This document shows, piece by piece, positions 8,697 through 17,434 of a stretch of 64,000 bases of DNA; the first letter of the stretch is position 1, and every line of letters starts with the position of its first letter. The translations under genes and the position numbers were made by a program. This DNA comes from Candidatus Poribacteria bacterium (GTDB lineage Bacteria > Poribacteria > WGA-4E > WGA-3G): contig JAJEGI010000108.1 of assembly GCA_022819945.1 (NCBI GenBank), positions 164,202-228,201 on the forward strand, written 5' to 3'. Below the pieces are notes generated by a model. It saw only the letters and a list, made by a program, of their open reading frames with translations, made no database searches and was not told the origin of the DNA.

Positions 8697-9674
8697 TTAG
8701 TCTCGTACTTTCATTTTTCCCCAGACTGTTGTTAACAGGTGGTGTTGTGGCGCGACAGGTAGATTGTTTGGATTGAACCAAGCAGCGGTCATGTTTGAAC
8801 CTTGGTGTGTCAACTGTTTTTTTGTGCCGGTACGTACATCAACGGTAAGGATCTGTAAATTATCATCGTCAGCACGTTCGCTATAAACAAGTCTATCGCC
8901 TTCGGGAGACCATGCAGCAGGACCAAGGGATACCCGTGAAGGCTTACCAATCTGTTTCAACCCTCTTTCATCGCGATCCACAACGAATAGAGCATTTCCA
9001 TTCCCTAAACCCCACTTGAGCCAAGTAAAGGCGAGCCTGTCCCCTGACGGAGACCATGCTGGCGCGTACATCCACGGCGTTTCGTGGGACAGGAATGTTC
9101 GTACTCTATTGGAACTGAGTGTGAGAATACGAATACGGCGGGTGTCATCAATATCGTCAACAAAGGCTATCTCGTTTCCATCGGGAGACCAAGATGGGTT
9201 ACCCCCTTGCTGAACCACTACGGCTACCTCTTCCACATCTGTCCCATGTATCGTAGCGGTTTGGATGTTCCATTCAGGCTTCCATTGCGGCTTCTTTGTA
9301 TGAAACGCGATTTTTTCGCCATCCGGCGACCAAGTCGGTTCTATCCTAAGCGCCGACTCCTTAAAAACGCGCTGAACCTGGCTGCCGTCGGCATCCATCA
9401 CATAGAGATCGTGACCACCATCTCGATCTGAGACAAACAGAATTTGCTCTCCATTCGGAGACCAGACGGGACTAAGGTCTCTCGCGCTATTTTGGGTTAA
9501 CCGTTTTTGCTGACTCCCATCCGGGTTCATCAGGTAAATTTCCCAATTGCCGTCTCGATTCGATGCAAACGCGATTTTTGCGGTTGTTGGTGCTTGTGCC
9601 CAAATCTGCGGGACTGGACTCAATACCAATCCCAAACCGAGGGAGAAAAAAACAAAAAGGCGGATATTTTTCAT
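8697..9674 (-). CDS. Secreted TolB-like (PD40) beta-propeller protein, tandem paralogue
   Basis: A 325-residue protein, a clear tandem duplicate of the next gene: both begin the mature part with TAKIAFASNRDGNWEIYLMN and share blade order and the closing tag (LLTTVWGKMKVRD here). The signal peptide is LFVFFSLGLGLVLSPVPQIWAQA. Five or six PD40 blades follow (PVWSPNGEQILFVSDRDG, PTWSPDGEKIAFHTK, PSWSPDGNEIAFVDD, PAWSPSGDRLAFTWL). The ATG overlaps the stop of the upstream lipoprotein gene as ATGA at 9671-9674, so translation is coupled. It probably acts in the periplasm or at the surface with the co-encoded lipoproteins; the ligand is unknown. Confidence 0.85.
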   Translation of the reverse strand: MKNIRLFVFFSLGLGLVLSPVPQIWAQAPTTAKIAFASNRDGNWEIYLMNPDGSQQKRLTQNSARDLSPVWSPNGEQILFVSDRDGGHDLYVMDADGSQVQRVFKESALRIEPTWSPDGEKIAFHTKKPQWKPEWNIQTATIHGTDVEEVAVVVQQGGNPSWSPDGNEIAFVDDIDDTRRIRILTLSSNRVRTFLSHETPWMYAPAWSPSGDRLAFTWLKWGLGNGNALFVVDRDERGLKQIGKPSRVSLGPAAWSPEGDRLVYSERADDDNLQILTVDVRTGTKKQLTHQGSNMTAAWFNPNNLPVAPQHHLLTTVWGKMKVRD

Positions 9675-10576
9675 TCTGATTCAATCCTTTTGAAAGTGCA
9701 TCTTAACCCGCCGGTTCGTATCCAACCTCTCGGTGTTAGCTGCATATCCCCGTAGAGCACTAAAGAGAGTGTATCCTCTGTCACCGTAATCCCTGGCATC
9801 GAAGATATTGTGCGCGATGTCGCCTTTAAAGCACCTTTTCGATTGAACTTTTGTGTCATCTCAACTCGCTTCTGTTTTTGCTTCGCGGTTATCTGTTTTA
9901 TGGCTTCGGAACCGAAAAGGAATTCGAGCAATTCTGGTCCTGTCCGCTGATTAAAACGGATAAATGTGAGCGGATCGTCTCCGTATCGCTTCGTGGTGAC
10001 ATAACACTGCCCGGTGACGTTCGTACCGCGATTGCTACCGCTGTAATAGTAAGAACTCCGATCCTCTGAAAATTCGAGGACGAGATTTTTGCGGGTAGAC
10101 GCAACAAGTGCCGCTTTCGCACCTAATATTTGTTGATTTGATTTCTCATCTGTAACCTCAATAGGTGGCAGGCGCGTCGCGCCTTCTCCCAATTCTGAGT
10201 TTTGTTCCTGATCTTCTTTTTCGTTCGATGCTGTTGCTTCTTGTTCAGGTGTATTAGGTGCTATTGCCTGTTCACCCGTACCACCTTTAGAAAGTCCTTC
10301 TATAGTAGTACCCAGTGAATCCATCATCTGTTGCGGCATCGACTTCGTCGGATTTGCGTAAACATTCCCCTCTTCCACCTCTAACCCAACATACTGCCAC
10401 TTACCGACGAGAAGATCCTTCACCGCCTGTTTAACGCTTTCTGGATTGTGCCGCTCGCGTACAGCGTCACGCATCGCGAGCAAACGCCGTCGCTCTTCCT
10501 GCGTCTCTTGCGGCGTAAAGATCGCACAACTCGTAAAAACCATCGCTATAATACTGAACATTGCTAACGTTTTCAT
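9671..10576 (-). CDS. Predicted lipoprotein, third member of a tandem paralogous family
   Basis: A 301-residue protein with a lipoprotein signal: a short basic start, a hydrophobic core and a lipobox VFTSC (Cys17). After a charged helical segment (ETQEERRRLLAMRDAVRERH) comes LLVGKWQYVGLEVEEG, a block shared with the two upstream paralogues, then a low-complexity Glu/Gln/Thr-rich insert (about residues 95-135) that the others lack. The C-terminal half (LVLEFSEDRSSYYYSG, GDDPLTFIRFNQRTGPELLEFLF, LTPRGWIRTGGLRCTFKRIE) matches the paralogues. No named family is recognised. It lies 39 bases after the preceding gene and overlaps the next by ATGA. Confidence 0.75.
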   Translation of the reverse strand: MKTLAMFSIIAMVFTSCAIFTPQETQEERRRLLAMRDAVRERHNPESVKQAVKDLLVGKWQYVGLEVEEGNVYANPTKSMPQQMMDSLGTTIEGLSKGGTGEQAIAPNTPEQEATASNEKEDQEQNSELGEGATRLPPIEVTDEKSNQQILGAKAALVASTRKNLVLEFSEDRSSYYYSGSNRGTNVTGQCYVTTKRYGDDPLTFIRFNQRTGPELLEFLFGSEAIKQITAKQKQKRVEMTQKFNRKGALKATSRTISSMPGITVTEDTLSLVLYGDMQLTPRGWIRTGGLRCTFKRIESE

Positions 10577-10615
10577 CCCAATTCTCCTCCTTTATTCAAA
10601 ACAAATTTAATCTTC

Positions 10616-11227
10616 TTATTTGATCTGTTTGAAGGAATACCTGATACCGTCGCTTTGGACCCACCCCGCAGGCGTCAGTCCCACACCGGCTCCCAACGTC
10701 AGGTGAAGTTGATTTTCCTGGACAGAAATTAAAACATTGGATGCTCCGGGCGGACCACTGAATATCTCCGCCGAACGATCACTAAATAAAAACGCCCCAG
10801 GCGTAATGCCTGAACTCTGATCCATGCAAAGTTCGGGGTATAGAACCTCAGCGATCCGTTCAACGTAAATCGAGAATTCACCCGTAACCCTGATACTGCC
10901 GTTTTTACCTTCATAAAAACGGATGCCGTTCTGTTCAAAAAAGCGGATCGTCAGGTGCTTACGACTCAATTCATCAAGGGCAATAGTAGCACTCTCAATT
11001 TCATTACTCAAATCACTTGCTAAGACCTCTATACCAAGAAACTGCCATGTTCCGAGTATTTCTTGCTCAAGCGTGTCTTTCCGAATCCGCCTGTCGTTCT
11101 TTACCCGCGCTTCTTCGTATGCCGCGCGAAGTCGTTCCCGCTCGTTCTGCATCTGCTGGTATTCCGCTGAGGTACAACCCGCAAAAACCGTCAGTATTAT
11201 CAAACTAAAAGCAGTTAGTATTTTCAT
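10616..11227 (-). CDS. Predicted lipoprotein, second member of a tandem paralogous family
   Basis: A 203-residue protein with a lipobox VFAGC (Cys18) after a hydrophobic core, then CTSAEYQQMQNERERLRAAY, a coiled-coil stretch almost identical in layout to the first family member. The conserved block LGTWQFLGIEVLASDLSNE follows, and the C-terminus is LTPAGWVQSDGIRYSFKQIK, homologous to both neighbours. Its ATG overlaps the stop of the upstream paralogue (ATGA, 11224-11227). Likely anchored in the outer membrane by its lipid; function unknown. Confidence 0.75.
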   Translation of the reverse strand: MKILTAFSLIILTVFAGCTSAEYQQMQNERERLRAAYEEARVKNDRRIRKDTLEQEILGTWQFLGIEVLASDLSNEIESATIALDELSRKHLTIRFFEQNGIRFYEGKNGSIRVTGEFSIYVERIAEVLYPELCMDQSSGITPGAFLFSDRSAEIFSGPPGASNVLISVQENQLHLTLGAGVGLTPAGWVQSDGIRYSFKQIK

Positions 11228-11853
11228 TCCTCCACCCTCTCAAAATAACAACGCACGCCACCACTCTGTACCCAGCCAGCCGGACCTGATTGCATCTTAC
11301 CGTGCATTGTAAGATACAGTCTGTCAGGCGTAACCGAGATACCAATATCCCGCGCTGTGCCGAATCCCGGTGCGCTCGACAATCCAAGTGCTCTTCCATC
11401 TGCGCTTGCCGCGAAGAGGAGTTGCTCCATCTCTGGACCGGTGCGTCTAATGAATCGAATAAACGGGAACGGTTCATCGCCGTACCGAACAGTGATAACA
11501 GTAAATTGACCGAATACCTCTATCCCACCGCGCTTGCCTCGGTAATGGTAGATGTTTTTCTCCTTAAAGAATTCGAGTGTGAGATTTTGTAGTTCAAGGG
11601 CATAAAGTGCGGCTTTGGCTTCCGCAACCTCTTGGGTAACGTCGCTCTCCGCCATCTCAAGGCTCAGAAATTTCCACTTTCCGAGGAGTGTATCAGTGAT
11701 ACTGTTTTTTAGTTTCAGTTCACTGTTTTCTTCGCGGAGGTCTTCGTAATTTTTGAGCAGCTGATCGCGTTCCGCTTGCATTTTCTGGTATTCGGCACTC
11801 GTGCAGCCAATGAATATCAGAATGCAGATACCAAAGGTTACCAAGATTTTCAT
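11224..11853 (-). CDS. Predicted lipoprotein, first gene of the lipoprotein/TolB-like operon
   Basis: A 209-residue protein: signal MKILVTFGICILIFIGC with a lipobox IFIGC, then a coiled coil (EYQKMQAERDQLLKNYEDLR), the block LLGKWKFLSLEMAESDVTQE, a beta-rich core (HYRGKRGGIEVFGQFTVI, GDEPFPFIRFIRRTGPEMEQ) and the closing GPAGWVQSGGVRCYFERVE. It is the promoter-proximal member of three tandem paralogues that precede two secreted propellers, all separated by overlaps or gaps under 40 bases. A strong sigma70-like promoter lies about 55 bases upstream. The arrangement suggests a cell-surface complex of lipid-anchored subunits with soluble propellers, but no family function is known to me. Confidence 0.75.
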   Translation of the reverse strand: MKILVTFGICILIFIGCTSAEYQKMQAERDQLLKNYEDLREENSELKLKNSITDTLLGKWKFLSLEMAESDVTQEVAEAKAALYALELQNLTLEFFKEKNIYHYRGKRGGIEVFGQFTVITVRYGDEPFPFIRFIRRTGPEMEQLLFAASADGRALGLSSAPGFGTARDIGISVTPDRLYLTMHGKMQSGPAGWVQSGGVRCYFERVEE

Positions 11854-11908
11854 AGGTATTTTCCTTGTTGGATGGATGTGCAGGGTGTCTACTCCGTGCT
11901 ACAGTTGT

Positions 11909-11937
11909 ATTATATCAGAACCTCTTATAAATGGCAA
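11909..11937 (-). promoter_or_regulatory. sigma70-type promoter for the lipoprotein/TolB-like operon
   Basis: Minus strand TTGCCA (11937-11932), a 17-base spacer and perfect TATAAT (11914-11909), 55 bases upstream of the first lipoprotein ATG. A composite inverted-repeat element begins 22 bases upstream of the -35. Confidence 0.7.
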
Positions 11938-11959
11938 ACCTCGAATTGGGGACGCGCTG

Positions 11960-12131
11960 CTGGCGGGGTTCTATGAAGATTAATTTATTAATTCGGTAAT
12001 TTTTGATCGAAGTCCGGTGCGGTTGCAAACCGTGAAGAAATCCGCAGAAACACCCAAGCAAAAACCCTGCGGGGCCTGGGGGAACATGGAATTACCGATT
12101 TATTTTCTTAAACTTCATTAAACCCCGCCAG
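11960..12131. repeat. Composite inverted-repeat element (nested)
   Basis: The ends CTGGCGGGGTTCTATGAAG (11960-11978) and its near complement CTTCATTAAACCCCGCCAG (12113-12131) form an imperfect inverted repeat that continues inward to TTCGGTAATT / AATTACCGAT. Between the inner ends lies a core with the dispersed motif TCCGGTGCGGTTGCAAACCG and GGGGCCTGGGGG. It looks like a short palindromic repeat whose centre was split by a second element. It fills most of the 430-base gap between the lipoprotein operon and the TonB receptor; the remaining bases up to 12283 show no gene. Confidence 0.65.
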
Positions 12132-12283
12132 CGAGGGGATGCGTTGGATGTGTAAAGTTTGTTTGCATAGCACGCCTCCGTCAGTACGGTATTTTTCTGT
12201 GATTTCAGTCATCGTGGTGAACTTATAGAAAAGGCGCGAGAGCGAACAAACTAACAGCCTATTCTACAAATTCGGGTTTGGAT

Positions 12284-14791
12284 TTAAAATTCGAGCGTTA
12301 GTCCGAAGTAGGGGATCCGAGGGAATTGGGGTGCGTCGAAGACATCACGTTCAATCTCAACCGCCTCGCCTTGAACCTCAAGTGTTGCCTCTTCAAAAAT
12401 GAATTTTATAGTATTTTTGCGGTTGTATACATTCAGGATTTCAATGAACCCGCCTATTTTTATGCCTTTGACATTCCATTTATAACTTATCCGGATATCT
12501 AATTTGTGGTAAGGTTCAAGTTCGGTACTTAATTGTTCGTCAGCACTCGCCAAAAGCGGGTTTAAGCCGCGCGTGACCGGGTCTTGAATCAGGGCGACAG
12601 CACTGATAGGCACCTCGGAAGTACCGCTTAAATACTGCCACTTCCCACCGATCTCGAAATTGGGGGTGAAAGTGTAGTTGGCGACGAGGCTAAGGATGTG
12701 CGTGTTATCAAATAGATAAGGTTGATAGGCATATAATATATGCTCGCGCCGCTCGGCGTGCGTATAGGCATACGAGATCCAACCGAAAAACTTATCCGGA
12801 ATCCGATGTCGCAGAAATGCCTCCGCTCCTACAACGTCCCCCATACCTTCATTGAGATAGTTTGGGAGCTCATCGAATGGTGCGAGCGAAAGTGATCTTA
12901 CTTCTGGTGCGAGCGAAAGTGATCGGACCTCTTCATCGCTCTCTTCATAGAGTGAAGCCAGTGAAGACTTGGTTACTACTAATTTCTGAGCGTCTTTGAA
13001 ATAGGTAGCGAACTTGAGTTCGGTGCGTGATGAGAGTTCGTGTTCAAGTTCCATAATATAGTGGCGTGTGAGGCTCGATTTCAAACCACGGTTGCCGTCG
13101 TCCGCGAGCAACTGATACGGTAGCGGGCTCTGTTCATAGTGTCCATACGCGAAACGGAGGTTGGAACCACTGGGCAGCTGGAGACTCATGCTTCCGCGCG
13201 GTTGAATAGAGAGTTGCTCCGTCACATTCAGATAATCTAATCGCACGCCGAGTGCTACCGATAGGAATTCAAGTGGATCGTATCGTCCTTGTAGGTATAC
13301 TTCAGTCCGATAAAAATCGTGTCCGAACTCATCATGGATTTCTTCTACACCGCTTAATTCATAGTCTGGTCCAACATAAACCTCTTCACCTATAACCTCT
13401 CCATCCTCAATGATCGGTGTGACATTTGTTACATCTTCACCGCTCGTTTCATACTCTGGAAACCTGCCGTCTTCAAAACTGTTTGCGGGACTAAATGAAA
13501 AGAGGAAACCGGGTTCAAGTTGAAAGGTAGGCGTGAGTTTATAGGATATATCCTCTCGTAGCGTGTAGACTGGCACTTTTACATTTACGTCGTAGTGGGC
13601 GTAGTCTACTTCGTCTAACACCCATTCGCCTTCAGGGGTCAGCGTGTAAGACTCGGAGACGAGGCCTTTAAAATTTATGGTGAGGAAATTGAAGGCACGG
13701 GTGAGCGATAGATGTGAGGTCAGATTTTCAGTGAAGTCTGAACGGAGATGAATACCTTGCCCATTAAAACCGTTTTTGAATAAGGCAGAAGAGGGTGCTG
13801 CTTCTATCGCGTCAGCACCTTCTGGCTGCGTGTCTTCCACAATTTTAAAATGGTCGGTTGCAGCGAGTGCGTTGAGGGTGAGGTGATGTTTTTCACCGAA
13901 CGGGCGGGCAAATTTGAGTTGATAATCTGAAAAGTAGGGAAATTGTTGTTCCTGTCCTGTCTGGGCTTCAATGATCGGTCCGGCGATGAGGTCTAAGTAG
14001 CTGCGTCGTCCCGAGACAGAAAAGTAGTTCTTATCACCGATTTTGGTTTCAAGCAACCCTTCAGAGTAGAGGATATTCAGGTTAAATTTTCCGCTGAATC
14101 GCTCATCAATGCTGTCGCGTGCGTGGATGTCAAGCACGGCTTGCGAGTCCAACCCGAATTCGGCACCGTAACCGCCTGCGTAGATGTCGATTTCTTCAAT
14201 CGTTTCTGAACTGATGGTTGAAAGTAAACCGCCCCAATGAAACGGGTACCCGAGCGGCGTTCGATCGAGGTAATAAAGGTTGGAACCCGGTTCACTGCCA
14301 CGGATGTAAAGCACGCCAAAATAATCGTTTGGAATCCCGATGCTTGGAAGCGTCGTCAATCCTTTGAGCGCGTCATTAGCAGCACCCGGAATGCGTAGGA
14401 GTTCGCTGCCGCGGATTTCGGTGCGACTGATGGTTGGCGGCAGACGTTTCCCTTCTACAACGATTGTTTCCAATTTTACTGCTTCACCGAGGTAAATTTT
14501 GATTTCGGTGGTATCCCCGCTGCTAATCTCAACGGCGACCGCTGTGGGTGCCGTTTCAGTCGGATGGGTAACAACGAAAGTATATGTGCCTTCTGGGAGT
14601 TCCGTGAATTGAAAGCTGCCGTTTTCATCGGTTTTTTGGGTCTGTTTTGTTTCGGTAATTCGGACCTCTGCCCCAGCCAGAGGTCTCCCATTACTTCGCT
14701 GATAGACTGTTCCTTGGATGTCCCCTGTTTGAGATAGGACAGAAAAAGGCCCCATGAACACAAATAGAAAAGTAATCAATTTTAATTTCAC
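12284..14791 (-). CDS. TonB-dependent outer-membrane receptor with N-terminal CarboxypepD_reg domain
   Basis: I place the start at a GTG (14791) rather than the GTG at 14842: it gives a clean signal peptide (MKLKLITFLFVFMGPFSVLS), with GAGGT about 11 bases upstream. The 835-residue product has a carboxypeptidase-regulatory-like beta sandwich (about residues 22-105: GDIQGTVYQRSNGRPLAGAEV, FQFTELPEGTYTFVV), a plug domain (RIPGAANDALKGLTTLPSIG, VLYIRGSEPGSNLYYLD), and a beta-barrel ending in Phe (YFGLTLEF), the usual BAM signal. Such receptors import siderophores, cobalamin or glycans using TonB energy. There is no SusD partner, so the substrate is open. A 27-base tandem duplication (12879-12932) repeats EVRSLSLAP in the barrel. 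Confidence 0.92.
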   Translation of the reverse strand: MKLKLITFLFVFMGPFSVLSQTGDIQGTVYQRSNGRPLAGAEVRITETKQTQKTDENGSFQFTELPEGTYTFVVTHPTETAPTAVAVEISSGDTTEIKIYLGEAVKLETIVVEGKRLPPTISRTEIRGSELLRIPGAANDALKGLTTLPSIGIPNDYFGVLYIRGSEPGSNLYYLDRTPLGYPFHWGGLLSTISSETIEEIDIYAGGYGAEFGLDSQAVLDIHARDSIDERFSGKFNLNILYSEGLLETKIGDKNYFSVSGRRSYLDLIAGPIIEAQTGQEQQFPYFSDYQLKFARPFGEKHHLTLNALAATDHFKIVEDTQPEGADAIEAAPSSALFKNGFNGQGIHLRSDFTENLTSHLSLTRAFNFLTINFKGLVSESYTLTPEGEWVLDEVDYAHYDVNVKVPVYTLREDISYKLTPTFQLEPGFLFSFSPANSFEDGRFPEYETSGEDVTNVTPIIEDGEVIGEEVYVGPDYELSGVEEIHDEFGHDFYRTEVYLQGRYDPLEFLSVALGVRLDYLNVTEQLSIQPRGSMSLQLPSGSNLRFAYGHYEQSPLPYQLLADDGNRGLKSSLTRHYIMELEHELSSRTELKFATYFKDAQKLVVTKSSLASLYEESDEEVRSLSLAPEVRSLSLAPFDELPNYLNEGMGDVVGAEAFLRHRIPDKFFGWISYAYTHAERREHILYAYQPYLFDNTHILSLVANYTFTPNFEIGGKWQYLSGTSEVPISAVALIQDPVTRGLNPLLASADEQLSTELEPYHKLDIRISYKWNVKGIKIGGFIEILNVYNRKNTIKFIFEEATLEVQGEAVEIERDVFDAPQFPRIPYFGLTLEF
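12879..12932. repeat. 27-base tandem duplication inside the TonB receptor gene
   Basis: Two adjacent 27-base units (12879-12905, 12906-12932), identical over their first 19 bases, encode EVRSLSLAP twice, in frame. It probably lengthens an extracellular loop. Confidence 0.85.
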
Positions 14792-14867
14792 GTATTTTTT
14801 TGACCTCGGTTCATAGTAAAACCTATAATTACTTGGGCGCACTCAAACAGTCTGAGTGCCTATGACA

Positions 14868-14885
14868 GGCATTCAGACTGGCACA
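14868..14885. repeat. Dispersed repeat GGCATTCAGACTGGCACA, copy 1
   Basis: The same 18 bases occur at 19212-19229, each followed by a small palindrome around (A)GGCTAACA(G)CC and ACAAAG. A related tail without the 18-mer is seen near 49391-49430 (CACAGGCTAACGG ... CCTATGCTACAA). Confidence 0.7.
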
Positions 14886-14936
14886 GCCTAACAGGTTATG
14901 GGACAAAGATGTCTATTTATTTTTAGGATTCACTAT

Positions 14937-14964
14937 AGTATATTCACATAACGATTTAACGCAA
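14937..14964 (-). promoter_or_regulatory. Possible promoter of the TonB receptor gene
   Basis: Minus strand TTGCGT, 16-base spacer, TATACT (14942-14937). The -10 is good and the -35 weak; the leader would be about 140 bases and contains a dispersed repeat. Confidence 0.4.
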
Positions 14965-15017
14965 ATTTCAGATTTTTAGTTGACTTAAACAATCAATTTC
15001 TTCATTGCTGGGTCCGC

Positions 15018-15058
15018 AAAAAAGCCGAGCGTTCGGCTATCCGTTCGCTCGGCTTTTT
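15018..15058. terminator. Bidirectional rho-independent terminator
   Basis: A run of A (15018-15023), stem GCCGAGCG (15024-15031), 14-base loop, stem CGCTCGGC (15046-15053) and TTTTT. It ends the leftward DUF1800-DUF1501-NHL operon before the TonB gene. Confidence 0.8.
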
Positions 15059-15084
15059 ACATTTCCGTATTCGCCTAAATCTTA

Positions 15085-15222
15085 CAGGACTTACGCATTT
15101 TTCCATGATAAGGGACGTATGACGCTCTGCAGGCGGGGTTTTAAACCCTGAAGAAACACCGTTTTTGCTCGGGCATTTCTTCTAAGCAAAAACCCTGCAA
15201 GCAAGGGAGCTGCGTAAGCCGC
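15085..15222. mobile_element. MITE-like element, AGGACTTACGCA family, with 6-base target duplication
   Basis: A 138-base unit starts CAGGACTTACGCATTTTTCC and ends with the diverged complement TGCGTAAGCCGC. Inside lies the GC-rich half-palindrome TGCAGGCGGGGTTTTAAACCC and a CCCAGCAAAAACCCTGCA-like right arm. Identical ATCTTA hexamers flank it (15079-15084 and 15223-15228). The right hexamer contains the stop codon of the NHL gene. Other copies are at 25427, 50180 and, partial, 36106. No transposase is present. Confidence 0.75.
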
Positions 15223-15225
15223 ATC

Positions 15226-16239
15226 TTATTCCTGATGTAGCGTAACGGATCTGCGGGGTGGACTAAATTCCTGCTCTGTCAAGGGTACCGCCTGTTTCTG
15301 ATAGACCTGTACCCGATAGGATCCGAAGTCCGGTACGAACATCAACCCGTCATCACTGACTGCGACGGATTTTGGTTGGCGCAAGTATTTCTGTGGTTCG
15401 AGGTCTGCCATGTCTCGCATCCGATTCGGACTGGCGTTTGTCATCATATACGCCTGTGATACCTTCGATAGGGTGGCATCGCCGAGGAATTTCTGTACAT
15501 ACCCACCTTCGGCGTTAAAGAGTTGTATGCGGTCGTTGCCTCGGTCAGCAATATAGACATCGCCGTGCAGGTCAATGTCAATCCCGGCGGGACGGTTGAA
15601 TTCGCCGTTGCCGCTGCCGGATTTACCGAATGCGAAGAGAAATTCACCGTCGGCATTAAACTTCTGTACCCTGTCGTTTCGCCAATCCACAACGTAGACA
15701 TCGCCGAGTTCATCTACAGCGACACCCCACGGCATGTTGAATTCGCCTTCACCGTCGCCATAACTGCCCCACCCGAAGAGGAACTTTCCATCTTTCGTGA
15801 ACTTCTGCACCCGGTGGCTCAGACTGTCAACGACATAGAGGTTTTCCTCCGAATCGAAGGCGATCCCCGCGGGTCCGTTGAGTTGTCCGGGCTCGGTGCC
15901 GTGTTCTCCCCATGTCCCGATGTGTTCACCTTCGCTGTTAAAGGCGACAATCCGATGCAGGAATTCATCGGACACATAGAGGTTTTCTTCGCTGTCGGGG
16001 ATAATCGTCACGGGCCATGTGAATTGACCATCGCCTTGTCCGTAGCCGCCCATTGTGCCGCGATCTTCGTCATCAACAGTATATTTGCGGATCATCGCGG
16101 TGCCGTCGCTCCGGCACATAATATAGATACGTCCCTCTTTTCCGATGGCGATGTCAATCGGAAAGTTTGTTGTCCGCCGCATGCTTAGGGTCTTGTGAAA
16201 TGGAAACCCGGCACGCAGTAATCCATAAGGTCTGCCCAT
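15226..16239 (-). CDS. NHL-repeat beta-propeller protein
   Basis: A 337-residue protein beginning after a strong AGGAGG site. It contains successive NHL repeats, each with a Gly-x-x-x-x-(P/G)-x-G-I/V-A-V-D pattern and a V-x-K-F strand: FTWPVTIIPDSEENLYVSDE, PGQLNGPAGIAFDSEENLYV, GEFNMPWGVAVDELGDVYVV, NGEFNRPAGIDIDLHGDVYI. There is no obvious signal peptide, so it may be cytoplasmic or exported by another route. It is the last gene of an operon with DUF1800 and DUF1501 proteins (17-base gap). NHL propellers usually bind proteins or ligands; a few are lyases such as PAL, but no catalytic signature is evident here. Confidence 0.88.
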   Translation of the reverse strand: MGRPYGLLRAGFPFHKTLSMRRTTNFPIDIAIGKEGRIYIMCRSDGTAMIRKYTVDDEDRGTMGGYGQGDGQFTWPVTIIPDSEENLYVSDEFLHRIVAFNSEGEHIGTWGEHGTEPGQLNGPAGIAFDSEENLYVVDSLSHRVQKFTKDGKFLFGWGSYGDGEGEFNMPWGVAVDELGDVYVVDWRNDRVQKFNADGEFLFAFGKSGSGNGEFNRPAGIDIDLHGDVYIADRGNDRIQLFNAEGGYVQKFLGDATLSKVSQAYMMTNASPNRMRDMADLEPQKYLRQPKSVAVSDDGLMFVPDFGSYRVQVYQKQAVPLTEQEFSPPRRSVTLHQE

Positions 16240-16256
16240 AATATGCCTCCTGAGTC

Positions 16257-17396
16257 TTAGGAAAATGGATGAATCTGTTCAAAATTTCCGCCAACAATAT
16301 GGGTCGGATCAACGCCCATCCACTGCTCTAAGAGTGTCCCGTATATCCCGCGAAAGTCAATGGTGTGCTCAAGGTCTTCACCGTGTACCCAGCGCGCAGG
16401 ATCAAGGGAAGGATATTCTGAGTAGAGTCCACCTTTCACCCGATCACCAATGATGAACGCACCGCCGCCGGTACCGTGGTCTGTGCCGCTGGCGTTGTCT
16501 CGGATACGTCTGCCGAATTCTGTGAAAACGTACATGACGATTTCTTCGGAGGCGTTCTGGGCGCGCAAATCGGTGAAGAACGCTTGGATCGCCTCTGTCA
16601 AATCTTTCAGGAGGCGTGGGTGCGCAGGGACTTCGTTGGCGTGGTTGTCATATCCGCCGTGTTGTGTGTAAAAGACGCGTGTGCCGAGATCAGCGAGGTG
16701 GACGCGTGCGACATCGCGTAGGCTTTTGGCGATGGAACTTTGTGGGTATTCTACTTCAGAGGTATACATCTCCGGTGCCTTCTTAAGCTCGTCCGCGCCC
16801 TTAATCACATCTAATCCGGTTTGGCTGAGATAGTCCATCACAATGCCGGTACCAACCGTGGTGCTGTACATCTTCTTGAATACGTCAAGTGCCTTCGTGC
16901 GCTGTCCTTCATCGCCGATGCTGGTCATCAGTCCGTAGTTATCCAGATCGCCAACGGACGTAACAGGGATACCGGAGAGTGCACAGGCGCGCGGGAGTCC
17001 CTGCCCGAAACTGACGCACGTTAGAACATTCTGGCTTTGCGGGTCCAGTTCTCGGACGAGTCTGCCGACCCAACCTTCATCGCCGATTTTCAGGGGTTCA
17101 CAGGTGTGCCAGATGTCCATCGCTCGGAAATGCGAGCGGTTTGAATCCGGGTAGCCGATCCCCTGTACAACGGCGACATCACCGGCATCAAACATTTCTT
17201 TAAGTGGGGCGGCGTGTGGGTTCCATCCCAATGTATCGTCTACCTCTAACGGTATGACATCTTCCGCTTTAATGCCGACAACCGGACGGGAATCGTGGTA
17301 AATCCCGCTTGTGTAGGGGATGAGTGTGTTCATGAAGTCGTTGCCACCTGTGAGTTGTACAACGACGAGGACCGGGGCTTTTTTTGTAGTACTCAT
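16257..17396 (-). CDS. DUF1501 family protein
   Basis: A 379-residue protein typical of DUF1501, a family with an alkaline-phosphatase/sulfatase-like fold. Landmarks are VLVVVQLTGGNDFMNTLIPY at the N-terminus, GWNPHAAPLKEMFDAGDVAVVQG, SHFRAMDIWHT, VFYTQHGGYDNH and FTEFGRRIRDNASGTDHGTGG, the Asp/His-rich cluster expected to bind metal. DUF1501 genes very often sit next to DUF1800 genes in Planctomycetes and related phyla, as here (38 bases after the DUF1800 gene). Unlike many family members it has no Tat signal, starting directly MSTTKKAPVLV. The true substrate is unknown. Confidence 0.92.
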   Translation of the reverse strand: MSTTKKAPVLVVVQLTGGNDFMNTLIPYTSGIYHDSRPVVGIKAEDVIPLEVDDTLGWNPHAAPLKEMFDAGDVAVVQGIGYPDSNRSHFRAMDIWHTCEPLKIGDEGWVGRLVRELDPQSQNVLTCVSFGQGLPRACALSGIPVTSVGDLDNYGLMTSIGDEGQRTKALDVFKKMYSTTVGTGIVMDYLSQTGLDVIKGADELKKAPEMYTSEVEYPQSSIAKSLRDVARVHLADLGTRVFYTQHGGYDNHANEVPAHPRLLKDLTEAIQAFFTDLRAQNASEEIVMYVFTEFGRRIRDNASGTDHGTGGGAFIIGDRVKGGLYSEYPSLDPARWVHGEDLEHTIDFRGIYGTLLEQWMGVDPTHIVGGNFEQIHPFS

Positions 17397-17434
17397 GTCA
17401 ACGTCTCCTATGTTCGGTCCAGTGCCACAAAAGG

